Shown here: positions 7,636 to 17,129 of the stretch, piece after piece
Numbering within the stretch: position 1 is the stretch's first letter
How the letters are laid out: each line of letters begins with the position of its first letter
Assembly (NCBI GenBank): GCA_902556425.1
Contig: CACDWG010000001.1
Span: 124,001 to 188,000, forward strand
Origin: UBA4421 sp002704225
Lineage (GTDB): Bacteria; Pseudomonadota; Gammaproteobacteria; Pseudomonadales; Azotimanducaceae
Length of the DNA stretch: 64,000 bases
Reading direction: 5' to 3'
Made by a program: the position numbers and the translations under genes
Notes under the pieces: model-generated
What the model was told of the DNA's origin: nothing
Databases searched by the model: none
Seen by the model: only the letters and a program-made list of their open reading frames with translations

Positions 7636-8892
7636 ATGCGGGCTAATCTCACCACGTTTATGGCTCTGCGCTACGCGCTGGGCCGTTTTGGCGGCGCGCA
7701 GCGGAACGGTGCGACGGGTGCAACCTCGGTGGGTTCATTGGCGCTGGCGGGCCTGATCATCAGCATTGCCGTTCTGGTCTTCGTGATGTCGGTGGTGAAT
7801 GGGTTTGAGCGCGAGTTGCGTGAGCGATTGTTGAACGTCTTGCCACACATGACCGCTACGTCTCAGCGAGGTATGCCCACAACAGCATTAGGGGATTTAA
7901 CGGTGCTGCCCAACAACAGCGGTCTGGTGGCGTTGGCTCCCATGGTGCGCAGCAGTGGGTTGATCGCGGCCAACGGTGAAGTGCGTGCGACGCAAATCAC
8001 CGGCATCGACGCTGCCTACGGCAGTGTCAGTGCGCTGGGTGACTTCATGGTGTCTGGACAGCTCGCTGATCTCCATCACTCCCGATTTGGGGTGGTCTTG
8101 GGCGGTCGACTGGCGGATCAATTGAGTCTGCAGGTGGGTGACGATGCGGTGCTGCTGCTGCCGGATCAGAGGGTCAGCATCGCCGGTGCACTGCCGCGCC
8201 AAAAGCGTTTTTCTGTCGTTGGGATTTTTCGCAGTCAGTCGCAACTCGACAGCAGTGGTATCTTTATCGGCCTAGCTGATGCCCAACGTTTGCTCCGCCT
8301 GCCAGGACGGGTGCATGGGGTTCAGGGGCGTCTGCACGATTTGTTTGGCAGTGGCAGCGCCAGTCAGTATCTCTACCAACGCTTTGCCGCGAACGATCTA
8401 CGGGTGCGCTCATGGATGGTCGAGTTTGGGACGCTTTACCAAGCCATCTCCGTGCAAAAAGCCACGTTGTTTTTGCTCTTTTCACTGCTCATCGCCGTTG
8501 CGGCGTTTAACCTCGTCTCCGGCTTGATCATGATTGTCGAGCAGCGACGCGGTGATATCGCGATTTTGCGCAGCATGGGGGCCAGTCGCCTGCAAGTGCT
8601 GGCCTTGTTCTGCATGCTGGGTACATTGCTCGGCGTGGTGGGAACACTCGCCGGCGTGGCTACGGGATTGGGCCTCGGATGGTTGTTGCCAGCACTGGTA
8701 AACGGTGGCTCGGCACTGTTTCAGTATGATCTGATGTCTCAGTATTTTATTTCTTATTTGCCCGTGCAGGTATTGCCTGAGGACCTGCTGATCATCAGTG
8801 CCTTGTCCATTGGCGCTGCGCTGTTGGCTAGCCTGTATCCTGCATGGCGCGCCATGGGTCTGATGCCTAGTCGAGTACTCGCCAATGAATGA
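7636..8892 (+). CDS. lolC: Lipoprotein-releasing ABC transporter permease (LolC/LolE family, first copy)
   Basis: 418 residues with the LolC/E plan: one N-terminal span (GLIISIAVLVFVMSVVNGF), a large periplasmic domain (~residues 60-270), then three spans, the first with LFSLLIAVAAFNLVSGLIM. The motif VVNGFERELRERLL and the later RRGDIAILRSMGAS are hallmarks of this permease family. With LolD and a second LolC/E subunit it extracts mature lipoproteins from the inner membrane and hands them to LolA. The 3' end overlaps lolD by 8 bp, indicating translational coupling. LolC and LolE are assigned by order, not by diagnostic residues. Confidence 0.93.
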   Translation: MRANLTTFMALRYALGRFGGAQRNGATGATSVGSLALAGLIISIAVLVFVMSVVNGFERELRERLLNVLPHMTATSQRGMPTTALGDLTVLPNNSGLVALAPMVRSSGLIAANGEVRATQITGIDAAYGSVSALGDFMVSGQLADLHHSRFGVVLGGRLADQLSLQVGDDAVLLLPDQRVSIAGALPRQKRFSVVGIFRSQSQLDSSGIFIGLADAQRLLRLPGRVHGVQGRLHDLFGSGSASQYLYQRFAANDLRVRSWMVEFGTLYQAISVQKATLFLLFSLLIAVAAFNLVSGLIMIVEQRRGDIAILRSMGASRLQVLALFCMLGTLLGVVGTLAGVATGLGLGWLLPALVNGGSALFQYDLMSQYFISYLPVQVLPEDLLIISALSIGAALLASLYPAWRAMGLMPSRVLANE

Positions 8893-9589
8893 ATCCACGA
8901 TCATATTGAACGCCAAAGGCATCGAAAAACGCTTTGCGCAAGGCGATGCTTCCATTGAGGTGCTCGGCGGTGTGGATCTGTCGTTGGCGGCAGGGGAACG
9001 CGTTGCCATTGTCGGTCGCTCGGGCTCCGGCAAGAGCAGCTTGCTGCATGTGTTAGCGGGGCTGGACGACGTGAATCAAGGCCAAATATTTGTAGCCGGC
9101 GAACCGATGGCTGCTGCCAGTAACGACGCCAGAACCGCACTCAGGCGAAAATACATGGGCTTTGTCTATCAGCAGCATCACCTGCTACCGGAATTTTCGG
9201 CGCTGGAAAATGTCGCTTTGCCGCTGCGTCTTAACGGTTTGTCGCAAACGATCGCGGAACAACAAAGCCGTAAATTATTAGATCGGATTGGTTTGGGAGC
9301 CCGCGTACAGCATCTGCCGGGTGAGTTGTCTGGCGGTGAGCGCCAGCGGGTGGCCGTGGCCCGGGCTCTAATCCATCAGCCTAAACTTGTGATGGCAGAC
9401 GAACCTACGGGCAATCTTGATACCACCAGCGCGGCTGAATTGATGGCGCTGATGGTGGAACTGAGCGAGTCCAGCGGTGTGGCCTTTTTGGTAGTGACTC
9501 ACGACCCCTCCATGCTGCATCAATTTGATCGGGTGCTGACGTTGGTCGATGGCAAGCTGCAGGCGGTTTCCGCAGATGACGACGGATAG
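8885..9589 (+). CDS. lolD: Lipoprotein-releasing ABC transporter ATPase LolD
   Basis: 234 residues. Walker A GRSGSGKS (residues ~44-51), the LolD-type segment YQQHHLLPEFSALENV, the ABC signature LSGGERQR (~148-155), Walker B LVMADEPTGNLD and the switch VVTHD are all present and intact. It powers lipoprotein release together with the flanking permeases. It overlaps lolC by 8 bp and lolE by 14 bp, so the three subunits are translated as a coupled unit. Confidence 0.96.
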   Translation: MNESTIILNAKGIEKRFAQGDASIEVLGGVDLSLAAGERVAIVGRSGSGKSSLLHVLAGLDDVNQGQIFVAGEPMAAASNDARTALRRKYMGFVYQQHHLLPEFSALENVALPLRLNGLSQTIAEQQSRKLLDRIGLGARVQHLPGELSGGERQRVAVARALIHQPKLVMADEPTGNLDTTSAAELMALMVELSESSGVAFLVVTHDPSMLHQFDRVLTLVDGKLQAVSADDDG

Positions 9590-10826
9590 CCCGATTCCTG
9601 CTGCTGCGGTTAACGGCACGAGTCTCGGGCTGATCGCTCGAATGGCTGGTCGCATGCTGCTTCATGGCGCGAATGGTTTTGCTCGCTTTGTGACTTGGGT
9701 GTCGTTGATTGGTTTGGTGCTCGGTGTAGCCATACTGACCTTGGTGGTCAACGTGATGAACGGTTTCGATCACGAACTGCGCCAACGTTTGCTGGGCAGT
9801 ATTCCTCATGTATCCATCGCCCAGACCCCGCTGTCGCCGGCGCTTCAGGCAGCGCTAGAGTCCGACCCTCAGGTACAAAGCTTGGGCAAGTATTATCAAG
9901 GCTTCGGCGTGGTTGCCGCTGGGGCGAAAACCCAGCCGGTGCGCGTTATTGGCTTTGCCGGTGAGGAACTGGCCAGCATGAATGCCATCGCCTCAGTGAT
10001 GCAGCGGGGTGAACTGTCTAACCTGCAAACGACGACTGATGCGCTCGTCATGGGCGAACCCTTAGCCCGCTACCAAGGCCTTTCCTTGGGTGATCCGGTC
10101 ATGATTGGGGTGGCGGTGAGTCGGGGCGACAGCGTCATCTTGCGCTGGCTCAGGCTAAATCTGGTCGGCACGTTCGAAATGGGCGCGGAAACGGACTACA
10201 GCATGGTGCTGGTGAATCTTGATGGTCATACCGATACCTACTGGGGTGAGTTAGGGCAGGTAGGCACGCGGGTGATGCTGGACAATCCGATGCAGGCGGG
10301 TGGCTTTGGGCGGCGGCTTCGTGAGTTGGAACCGGCTGTTCCTGTGGACACTTGGGAAGACGTGTATGGCGAACTGTTTCAGGCCGTGCGCATGGAAAAG
10401 ACCATGATGTTTGTTTTGTTGTTGTTGGTCGTGGCGATCGCAGGTTTCAATATCATCGCCGGGCAATCAATGATGGTGCATGACAAACGAGCCCAGATCG
10501 CCATGCTGCGAACACTTGGGGCTGACCGTCGGTTTGTGCTGTCACTGTTCTTGTCCCAAGGCGCGGTGGTGGCGGTATTTGGAACAGCCACTGGCTTGGG
10601 TCTGGGCATGCTGCTGACGGTATACGTGAACGACGTGGTGAATGTTCTCGGTGCCATCAGTGGTCAGCATCTGCTGGACGGATCCTATTTCGTGTCGGTA
10701 CCCACCCAGATTGTGTCGTCAGATGTTCTGATCATTGCGCTGCTCAGTTCAGGTATTGCGCTGCTGTCGTCCTGGCTGCCAGCCCGGCGGGCCAGTCAGC
10801 TCAATCCCGCGCGATATTTGCACTGA
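9576..10826 (+). CDS. lolE: Lipoprotein-releasing ABC transporter permease (LolC/LolE family, second copy)
   Basis: 416 residues from ATG 9576, which overlaps the lolD stop by 14 bp. It has the same architecture as the first permease: an N-terminal span (FVTWVSLIGLVLGVAILTLVVNVMNGF, spread over ~25 residues), VVNVMNGFDHELRQRLLG, a periplasmic domain and three C-terminal spans with DKRAQIAMLRTLGADRRFVL. It forms the heterodimeric membrane part of LolCDE. It converges on the DUF2062 gene 23 bp away. Confidence 0.93.
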   Translation: MTTDSPIPAAAVNGTSLGLIARMAGRMLLHGANGFARFVTWVSLIGLVLGVAILTLVVNVMNGFDHELRQRLLGSIPHVSIAQTPLSPALQAALESDPQVQSLGKYYQGFGVVAAGAKTQPVRVIGFAGEELASMNAIASVMQRGELSNLQTTTDALVMGEPLARYQGLSLGDPVMIGVAVSRGDSVILRWLRLNLVGTFEMGAETDYSMVLVNLDGHTDTYWGELGQVGTRVMLDNPMQAGGFGRRLRELEPAVPVDTWEDVYGELFQAVRMEKTMMFVLLLLVVAIAGFNIIAGQSMMVHDKRAQIAMLRTLGADRRFVLSLFLSQGAVVAVFGTATGLGLGMLLTVYVNDVVNVLGAISGQHLLDGSYFVSVPTQIVSSDVLIIALLSSGIALLSSWLPARRASQLNPARYLH

Positions 10827-10849
10827 TCGGGTGAGACTCTGGGACCGCA

Positions 10850-11386
10850 TCAACGGTCTGATGTAGTTGCTCTGTTTGCCCTTTCTCGACGGCGTTTACG
10901 CCATCGCCGAACAACACGATTGCGCCAAATGAAATAGGTGGCGGTGAACCCGACGCTGCCACTGATCAGCCCGCAAAAGAAGGCTCCGACCACGAGGGGT
11001 TTACTGATCGTGAAAAAGTTCGCAAACAGCCAGTCAAATGTGATTTCTACGTCCAGATCCGCAGCGTCAATACCCAGTATCCAGGCACCCAGACGGTAAG
11101 AGGCATAAAACATGGGTGGAATGGTGATGGGGTTAGTGATCCAAACCAGTGCCACGGATAGGGGTAGATTCACCCGCGTGACGATGGCGATTAGGGCAGC
11201 CAGCAGCATTTGGGACGGTACCGGGATAAAGGCGGAGAAAAGACCGACAAAGGCCGCGCCAGAAACCGAGCGCCGGTTGAAGTGCCAAAGCTCCGAGCGA
11301 TTGAGCCAACGAGCCACAGGCCGCAGGGCGCTTATCTCACGCAAACTGTCGCGACTTGGGATTAATTTACGCCATCGGTCTTTCAT
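10850..11386 (-). CDS. DUF2062 domain membrane protein
   Basis: 178 residues. The family signature is clear: RRSVSGAAFVGLFSAFIPVPSQMLLAAL in pieces, then WITNPITIPPMFYASYRLG, followed by a hydrophobic C-terminal span and a basic tail (NRVVRRWRKRRRERAN). DUF2062 proteins have two or three spans and no established biochemical role. They are often encoded beside comEC and lolCDE in Pseudomonas relatives, as here. It is divergent from the comEC remnant, with about 100 bp between. Confidence 0.88.
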   Translation of the reverse strand: MKDRWRKLIPSRDSLREISALRPVARWLNRSELWHFNRRSVSGAAFVGLFSAFIPVPSQMLLAALIAIVTRVNLPLSVALVWITNPITIPPMFYASYRLGAWILGIDAADLDVEITFDWLFANFFTISKPLVVGAFFCGLISGSVGFTATYFIWRNRVVRRWRKRRRERANRATTSDR

Positions 11387-11492
11387 GATGTTGTTTTAAT
11401 GATTGCCGTCGTTCGCTTCAAATGTTGTACGTCACGCGTTTGTCCGTTTTTCCACCAGCGCGCCTCACAGCCGAGCTGTCTGAGCGGAAATA

Positions 11493-13184
11493 TTGATCCT
11501 ATCTCGTCCAATGCGGCGCTCTGTTCGTGGCGTGTGGTGGTGCACGTTAGCGCTCTTCGCCGGTTTGGGCGTGGGGCTGGCTTGGCATCGGGCTCACTCA
11601 CAGATCATACCGGAATGTGCGGCGGGTGTTGATTTAGAGGTTAGGGGGCAGGTGTTGGCTGCTGATCGTAAACCTACCGGTGAATGGTCGTTAGATGTGC
11701 GGGTGATGGGATATGACGAGGGGCAGACGCTCAAGCGTCCCTCAATGCCGCAGTGCCAGAACTTGGTCGGTAAGCGGCTGTTGGTTCGATGGCGTGCACA
11801 AGAACGGATTCAGGCGGGTGAGCAGTGGTTGTTTACTCTGAAATTGCGGGTGCCTTGCTGGCCTTGCGATTGGTGGGACACCGGGTGTCTCTGTGGCGAG
11901 TGTTGATCGTTACCCTCGTAGCATCGACGCTGATCTTGCCGCTGCAGGTCTTTCACGCGGGGTTTTGGTTGTCCTACGGTGCCGTGGCCGCCTTGGTAGG
12001 TTTTTTCTCCGCGAGGCATCCTGTCTGCGGCACCGTGTCTGCTCTGGTGCAGGCGCAAATCGTGCTGTCGCTTGGGCTATCGCCCTTGCTGGTACTGCTG
12101 CTGGGCGAGGCATCCTTGCTGTCCATACCCGCTAATTTTTTGACCGTGCCCATCGTCATCCTAGTGACCGTACCGATGCTGTTTTCGGGTCTCGCCCTTG
12201 GCTTGCTGCCGCACTGGTTGCCAGCGTCTTCTGCCATACAGAGCCTGTCGACACTGACGTTGCGGGTGGCCGACTTCAGCTTGGCGCTGGTTGACGTGTT
12301 ACTTACTGCGTTGCTTCACAGTGTGCCGCAACACAGTGCCAGCGTCGGCTATGTCGGCGTCTGCACAGCGATTGCAGCCTTAGTTGGTGGGATCGCTGTA
12401 TTGATGCCACTGTCGATTCATGCGCGAGTTGGGTTGCTGTGTGTGATTGTCCCGCTCGGACTGCAGGAGTCTCAGGTCCCTCGCTTCGGCGAGGCCTGTG
12501 TGCGGGTTGTTGATGTCGGGCAGGGCAGCGCGGCAGTGATCGACACTGCTGGGCATCGTTTGCTGGTGGATACCGGGCCCCGTTTTGGTTCCGGCGATAT
12601 GGGTCGATCGCATATCTTGCCCTTACTCCGGTCGACTGGGTCTCATAATTTGGACTTAGTCTTACTTAGCCACACCGACTTGGATCATGCGGGAGGCATG
12701 GCCTTTTTCCGGTCTTACTTTGATGCGGTGCCGGTTATCGGTCCGGACAATTGCGTTCATGGACGCATGTGGTTGTGGGATGGGGTCAGATTTACGACCT
12801 TGCAGGCGGTTGGATTGACCTCGGATAACGACCGTTCGTGTACGTTGCTGATGGAGACGGAACATCATGCCGCCTACTTGAGCGGCGACATTTCTAGGCG
12901 GGCCGAACAAGCGCTACTAGCCCACCTGCCAAGCAATGTTGCTTTTCTGCTTGCGCCTCATCATGGCAGTGCCAGTTCGTCCTCTATGCCCTTCGTGCGC
13001 CAGCTTGCGCCTGAGGTATTGGTTTACAGTGCAGGAAGCAAATCGCTATGGTCATCCGCACCCGCGCGTGGTGCGGCGCTACACATGGGAGGAAACACGC
13101 CAGTTGAGCACCGCCGATCACGGAGCCATTCAGTGGTGCTCTGCGCCGATGGTAAGTGTTCGTACACAGCGCGACAGGCTGTGA
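11493..13184 (+). pseudogene. comEC: comEC/rec2 DNA-uptake channel, broken by an internal deletion and frame changes
   Basis: The pieces of ComEC are in order but not in one frame. Piece 1 (about 11493-11850): N-terminal span plus the OB-like DUF4131 region ending GEQWLFTLKLRVP. Piece 2 (about 11845-13036, another frame): from GALLALRLVGHRVSLWR through PLQVFHAGFWLSYGAVAAL, i.e. only the second half of the Competence membrane domain, then the metallo-beta-lactamase domain with VVDVGQGSAAV, SHTDLDHAGG, YLSGD and APHHGSA. Piece 3 (13041-13184, back in the first frame): NRYGHPHPRVVRRY to the stop, the normal C-terminus. Roughly 250 residues with the SGLHI-type core are absent at the first junction (11844-11854). 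The channel cannot be functional as read. Confidence 0.85.
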
Positions 13185-13214
13185 TGGGGCAGGCTATTGG
13201 CTCGCCCAGACGTG

Positions 13215-13748
13215 CTACCTGCCCGGAACCATGGCGGCGTCTGCGTGACGTACCATACGGTGGAGCGATTCGATCAACTCGTCTTGCTCAACGGTGGTCA
13301 GAAATGAGCCGATCTCAAAACGATCGCCCCGATGTACGAGTGCCACACTCTTACGGTACCAGGGGTGAATGGCCTGGTTGATGTGGATCTTCGTGAAGAA
13401 ACGCTCCCAAACTTCGGTTCTATCGGGCCCGTCAATGCCGGTTTCCAGACGAATCTCATCCGCGCTGAAGACGATGACTTCCTGCAGGCTGGTTCGCCTC
13501 AGACACCGCCAGAGGCAGTAGCTGAGGAATGCCATTTCCAGGCCGGTAAATGGTAGGACCAGCCAGTAGCCGAAGAAGACGAAGGTGATTGCGATGCCAA
13601 AGGAAACCAACATCATGAAGGCGAGAAAGTATTTGAGCGCGCGCCAGCTCAAGGAATGATTGGGCTGTAGAACAATCTGACCAACGGTTTGGTTTAGGTC
13701 TGTCTCGTTCTTGCTGTCGGCCTTGTCAAAATACTCGCAGCGGATCAT
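13215..13748 (-). CDS. DUF2244 domain membrane protein
   Basis: 177 residues from ATG 13748; an upstream in-frame ATG at 13796 lacks any ribosome-binding sequence, so the start is uncertain. The pattern is that of DUF2244: LQPNHSLSWRALKYFLAFM, two closely spaced membrane spans with the short loop FFGYWLVLPFTGLEMAFLSYCL, then a soluble domain containing TEVWERFFTKI and a C-terminal helix. The family is common beside respiratory or heat-shock genes and has no proven function. It is divergent from clpB with ~180 bp between the starts. Confidence 0.8.
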   Translation of the reverse strand: MIRCEYFDKADSKNETDLNQTVGQIVLQPNHSLSWRALKYFLAFMMLVSFGIAITFVFFGYWLVLPFTGLEMAFLSYCLWRCLRRTSLQEVIVFSADEIRLETGIDGPDRTEVWERFFTKIHINQAIHPWYRKSVALVHRGDRFEIGSFLTTVEQDELIESLHRMVRHADAAMVPGR

Positions 13749-13820
13749 CGATTGGTCGTTTCCTCGGTTCTGAACCTGGGTTCGGTTTCTGGGCATTGCA
13801 GGTCAATGGCCAATCCGATG

Positions 13821-13849
13821 CTTGAAAAATCTTAAATCAGTCGCCACTG
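13821..13849 (+). promoter_or_regulatory. Possible sigma-32 (heat-shock) promoter for clpB
   Basis: CTTGAAA at 13821-13827 is a perfect sigma-32 -35 element. After a 14-bp spacer comes CGCCACTG (13842-13849), matching five of eight positions of the CCCCATNT-type -10. It lies ~80 bp before the clpB start, where a heat-shock promoter is expected. The -10 is weak, so this is a tentative call. Confidence 0.4.
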
Positions 13850-13928
13850 ATTGCAATAGGAGGCAGGTGAAAGACTTGTCAATCGTAACCGGCAGTGAGC
13901 TTTTGGCTAGCTTTTGGGAGGTGGTCTC

Positions 13929-16553
13929 ATGACATCGACGCAGATGACCCAGCGGGTGGAGGAGGCTCTGTCGGTGGCCCATGGCCAGGCGGTCTCCCTG
14001 GGTAATGCAAGTCTGGAGCCGGCCCATGTCGCCTTGGCGATGGCGAATGCTGATCAGTCTTTACTCAGCCAATTGGCCCAATCAGCGAGCGGCGATATCA
14101 CGCCGCTGCGTAACGCCTTGACCACCGTTGTGAATGATCTTCCGACGTTGGGATCACCGGGCGGTCAGTTGTCGGGCAGTCCGAGCTTGCAATCGTTACT
14201 GACCCAAGCTCAGAAACTGGCGGAACAAGCCGGCGACGAGTTCATTGCCGAAGACTGGGTCGTGCTGGCGTTTTTTCAGGATCCAAAAGTTGCCGAAAGT
14301 CTCGCGGCAGTAGGTATCAATCAGCGGGCGGCCTCGGCATTCATTGAGTTGCAAAGACAGGGTAGAACAGTGGAACAAAAAAACGACGAAGAAATGCGCA
14401 ATGCGCTGGAAAAATACACTCAAGATCTCACGGATCTGGCAGAACAAGGGAAGCTTGACCCGGTGATCGGTCGGGACGAAGAAATACGCCGTACCGTGCA
14501 GGTTCTGCAGCGACGTACCAAGAACAATCCGGTGCTTATCGGAGAACCCGGTGTGGGTAAGACCGCCATCGTGGAAGGGTTGGCACAACGTATCATCAAT
14601 GGCGAAGTGGCGGACAGTTTGAAAGACAAGCGCGTGCTGTCGCTGGATTTGGGGGCGTTGATTGCCGGTGCCAAGTACCGGGGCGAATTCGAGGAGCGAC
14701 TCAAGGCTGTGCTGAACGATTTGGCCAAACAAGAGGGCAACATCATTCTCTTCATCGATGAGTTGCACACCATGGTGGGTGCTGGCAAGGCGGATGGTGC
14801 GATGGATGCGGGCAACATGCTCAAGCCTGCGCTTGCTCGCGGTGAGCTGCACTGTGTCGGAGCAACCACCTTGGATGAGTATCGGCAGTACATCGAAAAA
14901 GATGCGGCGCTGGAGCGACGGTTCCAGAAAGTGCAGGTCGATCAACCGGATTTACAAGATACGGTCGCCATACTGCGTGGTCTGAAAGAGCGCTATGAGG
15001 TGCACCATGGTGTGGATATTACGGATCCGGCCATTGTTGCTGCCGCCAGTTTATCTCATCGATACATAACTGACCGGCAATTGCCTGACAAGGCCATTGA
15101 CCTCATTGACGAGGCCGCAAGCCGAATTCGCTTGGAAATGGACTCGAAGCCGGAAAGCATGGATGTGCTAGACCGCCGACTGATGCAGTTGAAGATGGAG
15201 GTTGAAGCACTCAAAAAAGAAAGCGATGACGCCAGCAAAAAACGCCTCGATGACCTGCGCGGCGAAATAGCCGATATTGAAAAAGAATATGCCGCGCTGG
15301 ATAAAATCTGGGAGGCTGAAAAACAGACGCTGAAAGGGTCGCAAGACACCAAGGAGGAGTTGGAAGCGGCCCGCCTGCAGTTCGAAGCGGCCAAACGTGA
15401 AAGCGATTTGACCCGCATGTCCGAGCTGCAGTACGGCGTCATCCCAGATTTAGAGAAACGTTTGGAGCAGCAGACCGCGAGTTCGGACGCTGGCGCGCCT
15501 GAAGAGGGTAGTCAAACCCGGCTGCTGCGTAACAAGGTGACGGCGGAAGAGATTGCCGAGGTGGTGGGCAAATGGACGGGCATTCCTGTCGCTCGCCTGC
15601 TGTCCCAAGAAAAAGAGCGCTTGTTGCACTTGGAACAGGCACTGGGTGAAAAAGTCATCGGCCAGTCAGAGCCTATTACCGCCGTGAGTCAGGCGGTCCG
15701 TCGTGCGCGCGCCGGGTTATCTGATCCCAGCAAACCGAACGGGTCCTTTATGTTTCTAGGGCCTACCGGCGTTGGTAAGACCGAACTTTGTAAGGCCTTA
15801 GCGGAGGTGCTCTTCGACAGTGCTGACGCGATGATCCGCGTGGATATGTCCGAGTTTATGGAAAAACATTCGGTAGCGCGCCTGATTGGTGCGCCCCCGG
15901 GCTATGTGGGCTATGAAGAAGGGGGCTATTTGACCGAAGCCGTGCGCCGCAAGCCCTATTCGCTGATTTTGCTGGACGAAGTAGAGAAGGCTCACCACGA
16001 TGTCTTCAACATTTTGCTGCAGGTCCTCGACGACGGCCGTTTGACCGACGGTCATGGCCGAACCGTAGACTTCAGCAATTGTGTGCTGGTGATGACCTCC
16101 AATCTCGGTTCAGAGGCGATTCAAGCCTTTACCCAAGACAGTACGGATAGCGATGACACAGAGGCGTTTAATCAGCGGCTCAACGACATGGTCATGGGCA
16201 TCGTGGCACAACATTTTCGGCCTGAGTTTATCAACCGTGTTGACGATGTGGTGGTGTTCAAACCCCTGAGTTCTGAACACATCCAGCGCATTGCGCAGCT
16301 GCAGCTTGGCCTGTTGAACCAACGCCTAGCCGAACAAGCGTTGAGCCTGACGCTCAGCGAGCAAGCCATGCGGGCAGTATGCGAGGCTGGCTATGATCCG
16401 GTTTACGGTGCCCGGCCGCTGAAGCGCGCGCTGCAACGCTTGGTGGAAAACCCCCTCGCTCAGGCCTTGTTGGGGGAAGGTTTCGAGCCCGGAACGGCGC
16501 TTTACGGCGATTGGCAGGGGGATCGGCTGGTCGTGTCTGTTATTGAAAAGTAG
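13929..16553 (+). CDS. clpB: ATP-dependent disaggregase ClpB
   Basis: 874 residues from ATG 13929, preceded by GGGAGGTGG. Domains in order: double Clp-N repeat (1-~145); first AAA+ ring with Walker A GEPGVGKTA (~205), LFIDELH Walker B and GATTLDEY sensor; the ClpB-specific middle coiled coil (~400-525) rich in E/K/L; second AAA+ ring with Walker A GPTGVGKTE (~611), Walker B LILLDEVEKA and the C-terminal small domain. The intact middle domain separates ClpB from ClpA/ClpC. With DnaK it resolubilises aggregated proteins after heat stress. A sigma-32-like element lies upstream. Confidence 0.97.
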   Translation: MTSTQMTQRVEEALSVAHGQAVSLGNASLEPAHVALAMANADQSLLSQLAQSASGDITPLRNALTTVVNDLPTLGSPGGQLSGSPSLQSLLTQAQKLAEQAGDEFIAEDWVVLAFFQDPKVAESLAAVGINQRAASAFIELQRQGRTVEQKNDEEMRNALEKYTQDLTDLAEQGKLDPVIGRDEEIRRTVQVLQRRTKNNPVLIGEPGVGKTAIVEGLAQRIINGEVADSLKDKRVLSLDLGALIAGAKYRGEFEERLKAVLNDLAKQEGNIILFIDELHTMVGAGKADGAMDAGNMLKPALARGELHCVGATTLDEYRQYIEKDAALERRFQKVQVDQPDLQDTVAILRGLKERYEVHHGVDITDPAIVAAASLSHRYITDRQLPDKAIDLIDEAASRIRLEMDSKPESMDVLDRRLMQLKMEVEALKKESDDASKKRLDDLRGEIADIEKEYAALDKIWEAEKQTLKGSQDTKEELEAARLQFEAAKRESDLTRMSELQYGVIPDLEKRLEQQTASSDAGAPEEGSQTRLLRNKVTAEEIAEVVGKWTGIPVARLLSQEKERLLHLEQALGEKVIGQSEPITAVSQAVRRARAGLSDPSKPNGSFMFLGPTGVGKTELCKALAEVLFDSADAMIRVDMSEFMEKHSVARLIGAPPGYVGYEEGGYLTEAVRRKPYSLILLDEVEKAHHDVFNILLQVLDDGRLTDGHGRTVDFSNCVLVMTSNLGSEAIQAFTQDSTDSDDTEAFNQRLNDMVMGIVAQHFRPEFINRVDDVVVFKPLSSEHIQRIAQLQLGLLNQRLAEQALSLTLSEQAMRAVCEAGYDPVYGARPLKRALQRLVENPLAQALLGEGFEPGTALYGDWQGDRLVVSVIEK

Positions 16554-16569
16554 TTGTATAAACATACAG
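16554..16569 (+). promoter_or_regulatory. Putative LexA (SOS) box
   Basis: TTGTATAAACATACAG has the CTGT-N8-ACAG geometry of gammaproteobacterial LexA sites with one arm mismatch (TTGT for CTGT) and 13 of 16 matches to the idealised palindrome. A second, weaker half-site ends ACAG at 16584-16587, giving a direct repeat ATACAGTA every 18 bp. It lies 20 bp before the start of the next small gene and just after the clpB stop. Confidence 0.45.
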
Positions 16570-16588
16570 TAGTTGGTATTTATACAGT

Positions 16589-16978
16589 ATGAAAAAGCAC
16601 GATACAGAACAATCCGACGCCCAGCAGCCGCTTCAGCTGGCTTTGACAGTCGATACAGCGCCGGTCTCTCAGCCCGAGAACTCCGACGGAACGTATGATG
16701 TGCCGGCAGTCAGCGATGTCGAAAGCCATTGGCGTGAGGTGAACAAGTTGACCAAGGCCTTGCGCAAGCGGGGCAGAGTGTCTCGGCGCATAACCTACAA
16801 GGCGACAAGCCAAAAGAGCCTGTGGCTGCCTAGCGAAGCCAATGGTCAAAAACAGGACCGGAGAGAAGTGGGGTTGCAGGTGTGTCGACATCTGGTGGCT
16901 GCGCTTCGGCTGCAACACCAACAGGAGCTTTCCGAGCGAGAAGCGTCTAACGCCTCGGAAGCTCAGCGATCGGCCTAA
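16589..16978 (+). CDS. Hypothetical protein behind a LexA-like site
   Basis: 129 residues; I do not recognise the family. The N-terminal third is acidic and low in structure (T, S, D, Q, P). A basic, helical centre (VNKLTKALRKRGRVSRRITYK) follows, then WLPSEANGQKQDRREVGLQVCRHLVAALRLQHQQELSERE, a probable amphipathic helix. There is no signal peptide and no membrane span. The basic centre could bind nucleic acid, but that is inference. The start ATG lies directly downstream of two LexA-like half-sites, so DNA-damage induction is possible. Coding status is supported by the clean upstream control region and by codon use similar to neighbours. Confidence 0.55.
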   Translation: MKKHDTEQSDAQQPLQLALTVDTAPVSQPENSDGTYDVPAVSDVESHWREVNKLTKALRKRGRVSRRITYKATSQKSLWLPSEANGQKQDRREVGLQVCRHLVAALRLQHQQELSEREASNASEAQRSA

Positions 16979-17129
16979 GCACGACGGTCACTGAATGCGT
17001 CGGCAAAAGCACTGCGAAAAGCGCCGCTTAAAGCCTCAGAAAAGCGCGAGGTAGTCGCAAGCCAACACTGCTATTCGAGCCCTAACACCGTTATGATGCG
17101 TCATTAAGCAGGCGCGCCTAGGGGATAGT

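Noticed and set aside
14196..14945. Long minus-strand open frame inside clpB
   Set aside because: It lies wholly within a strongly supported gene on the other strand and its translation matches no family; it is a shadow of the codon bias.
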